A stretch of DNA of 8,373 nucleotides from Holophagae bacterium (lineage in GTDB: Bacteria > Acidobacteriota > Thermoanaerobaculia > Thermoanaerobaculales > Sulfomarinibacteraceae). Positions 6,105 through 8,373 of this stretch are shown here, piece after piece. The translations under genes and the position numbers were made by a program. The notes under the pieces were generated by a model. The model ran no database searches and was not told where the DNA came from. It saw only the letters and a list, made by a program, of their open reading frames with translations. The DNA is taken from assembly GCA_030609785.1 (NCBI GenBank), contig JAUWTC010000085.1:1-8373 (forward strand). Direction: 5' to 3'. How positions within the stretch are numbered: the stretch's first letter is position 1; every line of letters begins with the position of its first letter.

Positions 6105-7288
6105 GCCCCGATAACACCCATCTGCCGGCCTACAACTGCGATCGCCTCAAGAGCCCGGTCCAGGTGTTCGGTCGTGTGGGTGGCCATCAGAGAAGTCCGG
6201 ATCATCGCCCGCCCCGGCGGCACCGCCGGCGAAACGACCGGATTGACGAAGACCCCGGCCTCTTGGAGGCGCATCGTGAAGCTGAAGGCGATCTCATCGT
6301 CACCGACCAAAAGGGGAATGATCGGCGAGGCCGTTTCCCCGGTATCGAACCCGAGTCTTTGAACTTCATCCATCAGATACCGCGTGTTCTCCCACAGTCG
6401 TTCCCGCCGCTCGGGTTCCCGTTCGATGATCTCGACCGCCTTGAGAACCGAGGCCACCGAGGCCGGAGGCGGCGCCGCCGAGAAAATCATCGTTCGCGCC
6501 TTGTGCTTGATGAAATCGATGACCTTGGCATCCCCCGCCACAAAACCGCCAACCCCGGCAAGGGCCTTGGAGAAGGTACCCATCACCAGATCGGCCTGAT
6601 CTTCGACTCCGAAATGCTCTGCCGTACCTCTGCCGTGGGCGCCCATCACACCAATGCCGTGCGCATCGTCCACCATCAACCGAACACCGAACCGGCGTTT
6701 TAGTTCTACGATTTTCGGAAGATCGGCGAGGTCGCCCTCCATCGAAAAGACACCGTCAACGACGATCATGCCGCCACCATCGTCGTTGAGGCTCCTCAGC
6801 CGTTCCTCCAGGCTCTCCATGTCGTTGTGTGTGTACTTGAGCGCTCTTCCGAACGACAGGCGGGCCCCGTCGATGATGCAGGCATGGTCCAGGTTGTCCA
6901 AAATCAACGTGTCCGAGCGCTCGGCAATGCTGGACAATACTCCCAGGTTGACCTGAAATCCGGTCGAAAAGGTAACTGCCTGCTCCCGGCCCATGAACCG
7001 GGCCAAGGCCTCTTCCAACTCCTCATGGATCGCCAGTGTGCCATTGAGAAAGCGCGAACCGGCGGTGCCGCTGCCGTAGGTATTCAATGCATCCCGTGCG
7101 GCTTCCTTGACCTCAGGGTGCGAGGTCAGACCCAGATAATTATTGGATCCGAGCATGATCACTTCTTGCCCATTCATGCGAACAACTGGGTCCTGACCGG
7201 ATCGAATCGTCCTGAAATAGGGATAGAGTCGACTGGCTCGAAGGTTTTCTACGACCTTGAAATCATGGCATTTTTGGAAAATATCCAC
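6101..7288 (-). CDS. spt: Serine palmitoyltransferase (PLP-dependent alpha-oxoamine synthase)
   Basis: This enzyme condenses L-serine with a long-chain acyl thioester to 3-ketosphinganine, the first step of sphingolipid synthesis, in the cytoplasm. It is 395 residues from the GTG at 7288, chosen because GGGAG lies 6 bases upstream and the resulting MDIFQKC start fits what I recall of the family. A GTG at 7303 would add five residues (400 aa). YPYFRTIRSGQ, LGSNNYLGL, YGSGTAGSRFLNGT and TFSTGFQVNLG resemble the Bacteroides-type soluble SPT. Predicted PLP and substrate residues are H135 (DHACI), D207 and H210 (VDDAHGIG), K241 (GTFSKALAG, Schiff base) and R364 (VPPGRAMIR). Related alpha-oxoamine synthases (KBL, BioF, CqsA) are the alternatives. 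The closeness to known SPT sequences and the flanking GNAT and SDR genes favour SPT. The stop overlaps the next start (ATGA). Confidence 0.85.
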   Translation of the reverse strand: MDIFQKCHDFKVVENLRASRLYPYFRTIRSGQDPVVRMNGQEVIMLGSNNYLGLTSHPEVKEAARDALNTYGSGTAGSRFLNGTLAIHEELEEALARFMGREQAVTFSTGFQVNLGVLSSIAERSDTLILDNLDHACIIDGARLSFGRALKYTHNDMESLEERLRSLNDDGGGMIVVDGVFSMEGDLADLPKIVELKRRFGVRLMVDDAHGIGVMGAHGRGTAEHFGVEDQADLVMGTFSKALAGVGGFVAGDAKVIDFIKHKARTMIFSAAPPPASVASVLKAVEIIEREPERRERLWENTRYLMDEVQRLGFDTGETASPIIPLLVGDDEIAFSFTMRLQEAGVFVNPVVSPAVPPGRAMIRTSLMATHTTEHLDRALEAIAVVGRQMGVIGA

Positions 7289-7294
7289 ATTGAT

Positions 7295-7299
7295 CTCCC
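7295..7299 (-). promoter_or_regulatory. Ribosome binding site deciding the spt start
   Basis: GGGAG on the minus strand is followed by ATCAAT and then GTG at 7288. This is the only convincing Shine-Dalgarno near the 5' end of spt. The upstream GTG at 7303 has only GAGAACC before it. Confidence 0.55.
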
Positions 7300-7385
7300 G
7301 CACCGGTTCTCAGAAGGGCCTCGGTCCAACACAATGATCTCGAGAATCGGCATTCCGCAACGAGTTCTCATCTCGGCGGCAGGTC

Positions 7386-7394
7386 ATTCTAGCA
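7386..7394 (-). promoter_or_regulatory. Candidate extended -10 promoter element upstream of spt
   Basis: TGCTAGAAT on the minus strand matches the extended -10 form TGnTANAAT. The 17-bp upstream position reads TTTTGG, a poor -35. It would start transcription near 7379, giving spt a leader of about 90 nt. The right arm of the 13-bp inverted repeat (7397-7409) lies in the spacer, immediately upstream of the -10. This would allow spt and the GNAT gene to be transcribed apart from the SDR. Confidence 0.35.
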
Positions 7395-7396
7395 TT

Positions 7397-7453
7397 TGCA
7401 ATTCTCCCCCAAAACGTCTCTGATCAGCTTTCGGCACCCTGGGGAGAATTGCA
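7397..7453. repeat. Perfect 13-bp inverted repeat with 31-nt loop between SDR gene and spt
   Basis: TGCAATTCTCCCC (7397-7409) and GGGGAGAATTGCA (7441-7453) are exact reverse complements. The right arm encodes part of the SDR C-terminus (C-N-S-P), and the loop contains its TGA at 7424-7426. In RNA this would form a strong stem around the stop codon. Neither strand has a T-run after the stem, so it is not a standard intrinsic terminator. It could be an operator, a processing or stability hairpin, or the termini of a tiny inserted element. Confidence 0.7.
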
Positions 7454-8373
7454 TGGCAGCCATCCCGACTCCCGGTACCACTGCCAGGTCATCCGGGCCC
7501 CGGTCTCAAACGGAAGAGGGTCCTGGAGGCCCAACCGCTTCAGGCTGGTCTTGGTTTCAAGCACCCAGTGCCGGGCCAGGATCTCGTCGGCCTTGTCCCG
7601 GCTCAGGGGAAGGCGCCTCATTCCCAGCCCTCTCAGGGCCGAAGCTCCGGTACCGGCCGCCCGAATAACCCATGGTGGAATGTGAATCAATCGGGCACGG
7701 ACATCACCAGAATCCGCGATCTCTCGAAGCATGGCATCCATTGCCATCCCTTTGGTGGCTCCAACGTGGTAGATGCCTGCAGCCTGGCCCACCGCCGCAA
7801 CTGCGATGACGGCCCGGACGACATCTCCAACATGCGCGATCGTCAGCCACCGCTCTCCCGACGGCGCAGCCAGCAGGCCTCGGGAGGCCATGCGGAAGAA
7901 CTCGAAAACATCGGTATCTCGGGGTCCGAAGATCGCTGGAGGACGGAGGATGGCCCACCGACCTCCGAAATCTCGAACCACCCCTTCCGCAGCTGCCTTG
8001 GACCGCCCGTAGGCCGAAATCGGCCTGGGGTCGGCATCAACTGTCGCTCCGCGCTCGGCATCGGCGGGGCCGACCGCTGCCTGGGACGAGACGTGGACAA
8101 ACCGCGCATCAGAGGAATGCCGTTCAACCGAGGCGATCAACCGCATGGCTCCATCCCGGTTCCCCGTCATGAAATCAGCCTCGTTCGCACCCCGAAGCAC
8201 GCCGGCCAAATGTATGACGGTGCCCGCCCCATCCACCAGTCGGTCGAGAACGTCAGGGCTTTCGAGGCTTCCTTCAACCCAATCCACCGGACGACCGCCG
8301 ATCCACCGAGGCGCGGCCGCATTCCGAACGAGGGCCCGGGGCCGAATTCCAGCGGCACACAACGTATCGATCA
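7424..8373 (-). CDS. NAD-dependent epimerase/dehydratase-type SDR, candidate ceramide reductase (CerR-like), 5' end cut by window edge
   Basis: An atypical or extended short-chain dehydrogenase reads through the right edge. The first visible codons give IDTLCAAGIRPRALVR, the helix and strand that normally follow the Gly-rich NAD(P) loop, so that loop and the true start lie outside. The in-frame TTG at 8362 is internal. Visible features, counted from the first full codon, are VIHLAG (52-57), HVSSQAAVG (93-101), the catalytic YGRSK (Y121, K125), LRPPAIFGPRD and LTIAHVGDVVRAVI. The C-terminal RLGLQDPLPFETGARMTWQW and YRESGWL are typical of UDP-sugar-epimerase-like SDRs. Next to spt and a bCerS-like GNAT, the likely job is NAD(P)H reduction of the 3-keto group of oxo-ceramide, as for CerR of Caulobacter. 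From sequence alone, a sugar epimerase or a 3-beta-hydroxysteroid-type enzyme remains possible. A gap of about 135 bases separates it from spt. Confidence 0.78.
   Translation of the reverse strand, partial: IDTLCAAGIRPRALVRNAAAPRWIGGRPVDWVEGSLESPDVLDRLVDGAGTVIHLAGVLRGANEADFMTGNRDGAMRLIASVERHSSDARFVHVSSQAAVGPADAERGATVDADPRPISAYGRSKAAAEGVVRDFGGRWAILRPPAIFGPRDTDVFEFFRMASRGLLAAPSGERWLTIAHVGDVVRAVIAVAAVGQAAGIYHVGATKGMAMDAMLREIADSGDVRARLIHIPPWVIRAAGTGASALRGLGMRRLPLSRDKADEILARHWVLETKTSLKRLGLQDPLPFETGARMTWQWYRESGWLPCNSPQGAES

Noticed and set aside
7397..7453. Inverted repeat as a classical Rho-independent terminator
   Set aside because: The stem is strong but the loop is 31 nt and neither strand has a T-tract after it.
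7360..8362. SDR gene starting at the in-frame TTG at 8362
   Set aside because: The codons before it (I-D-T) continue the expected SDR helix and the Gly-rich cofactor loop would be missing, so the gene runs in from outside the window.

Overview
The window is a GC-rich stretch from a Gram-negative bacterium, and every convincing gene lies on the minus strand. The genes are a TsaB/RimI pair, a type IV pilus/type II secretion-like N-terminal (MshEN) domain protein, a periplasmic penicillin-acylase-family hydrolase and sphingolipid genes. Together with the long-hairpin and CTTTGCG-type intergenic repeats, this fits an environmental, sphingolipid-making lineage such as Myxococcota, another former deltaproteobacterial group or an Acidobacteriota-like group. 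That placement is inference; no rRNA or lineage marker is present.

Reading in the direction of transcription (high to low coordinates), the right part (8373 to 4941) looks like a bacterial ceramide operon. It holds a 5'-truncated NAD-dependent epimerase/dehydratase-type SDR (candidate ceramide reductase, CerR-like), then a serine palmitoyltransferase (spt), then a long GNAT-fold acyltransferase that is the candidate bacterial ceramide synthase (bCerS). The spt stop and the GNAT start share an ATGA overlap. In the Caulobacter pathway Spt makes 3-ketosphinganine, bCerS N-acylates it to oxo-ceramide, and CerR reduces the ketone, so the three genes cover the core pathway. No acyl carrier protein or ACP synthetase gene is visible; these could lie beyond the right edge. 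Between the SDR and spt are a perfect 13-bp inverted repeat and an extended -10-like promoter candidate.

The middle (4791 to 2455) is one large gene for a membrane-anchored or secreted penicillin-acylase-family Ntn-hydrolase. It is bracketed by two inverted copies of a roughly 100-bp intergenic element. Each copy folds into one long imperfect hairpin followed by a small TTC-loop hairpin, and several paired positions differ between the copies in a compensating way. This is the most unusual structure in the window. A short CTTTGCG tandem repeat sits beside one copy.

The left part (2231 to 1) is a tightly packed run: tsaB and rimI (ATGA overlap), then a gene overlapping rimI by 17 bases that encodes an N-terminal MshEN (PilB/GspE N-terminal) domain and a C-terminal GAF-like region and runs off the left edge. 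TsaB belongs to the t6A tRNA-modification complex, RimI is a protein N-alpha-acetyltransferase, and the third protein is a candidate c-di-GMP-responsive regulator.
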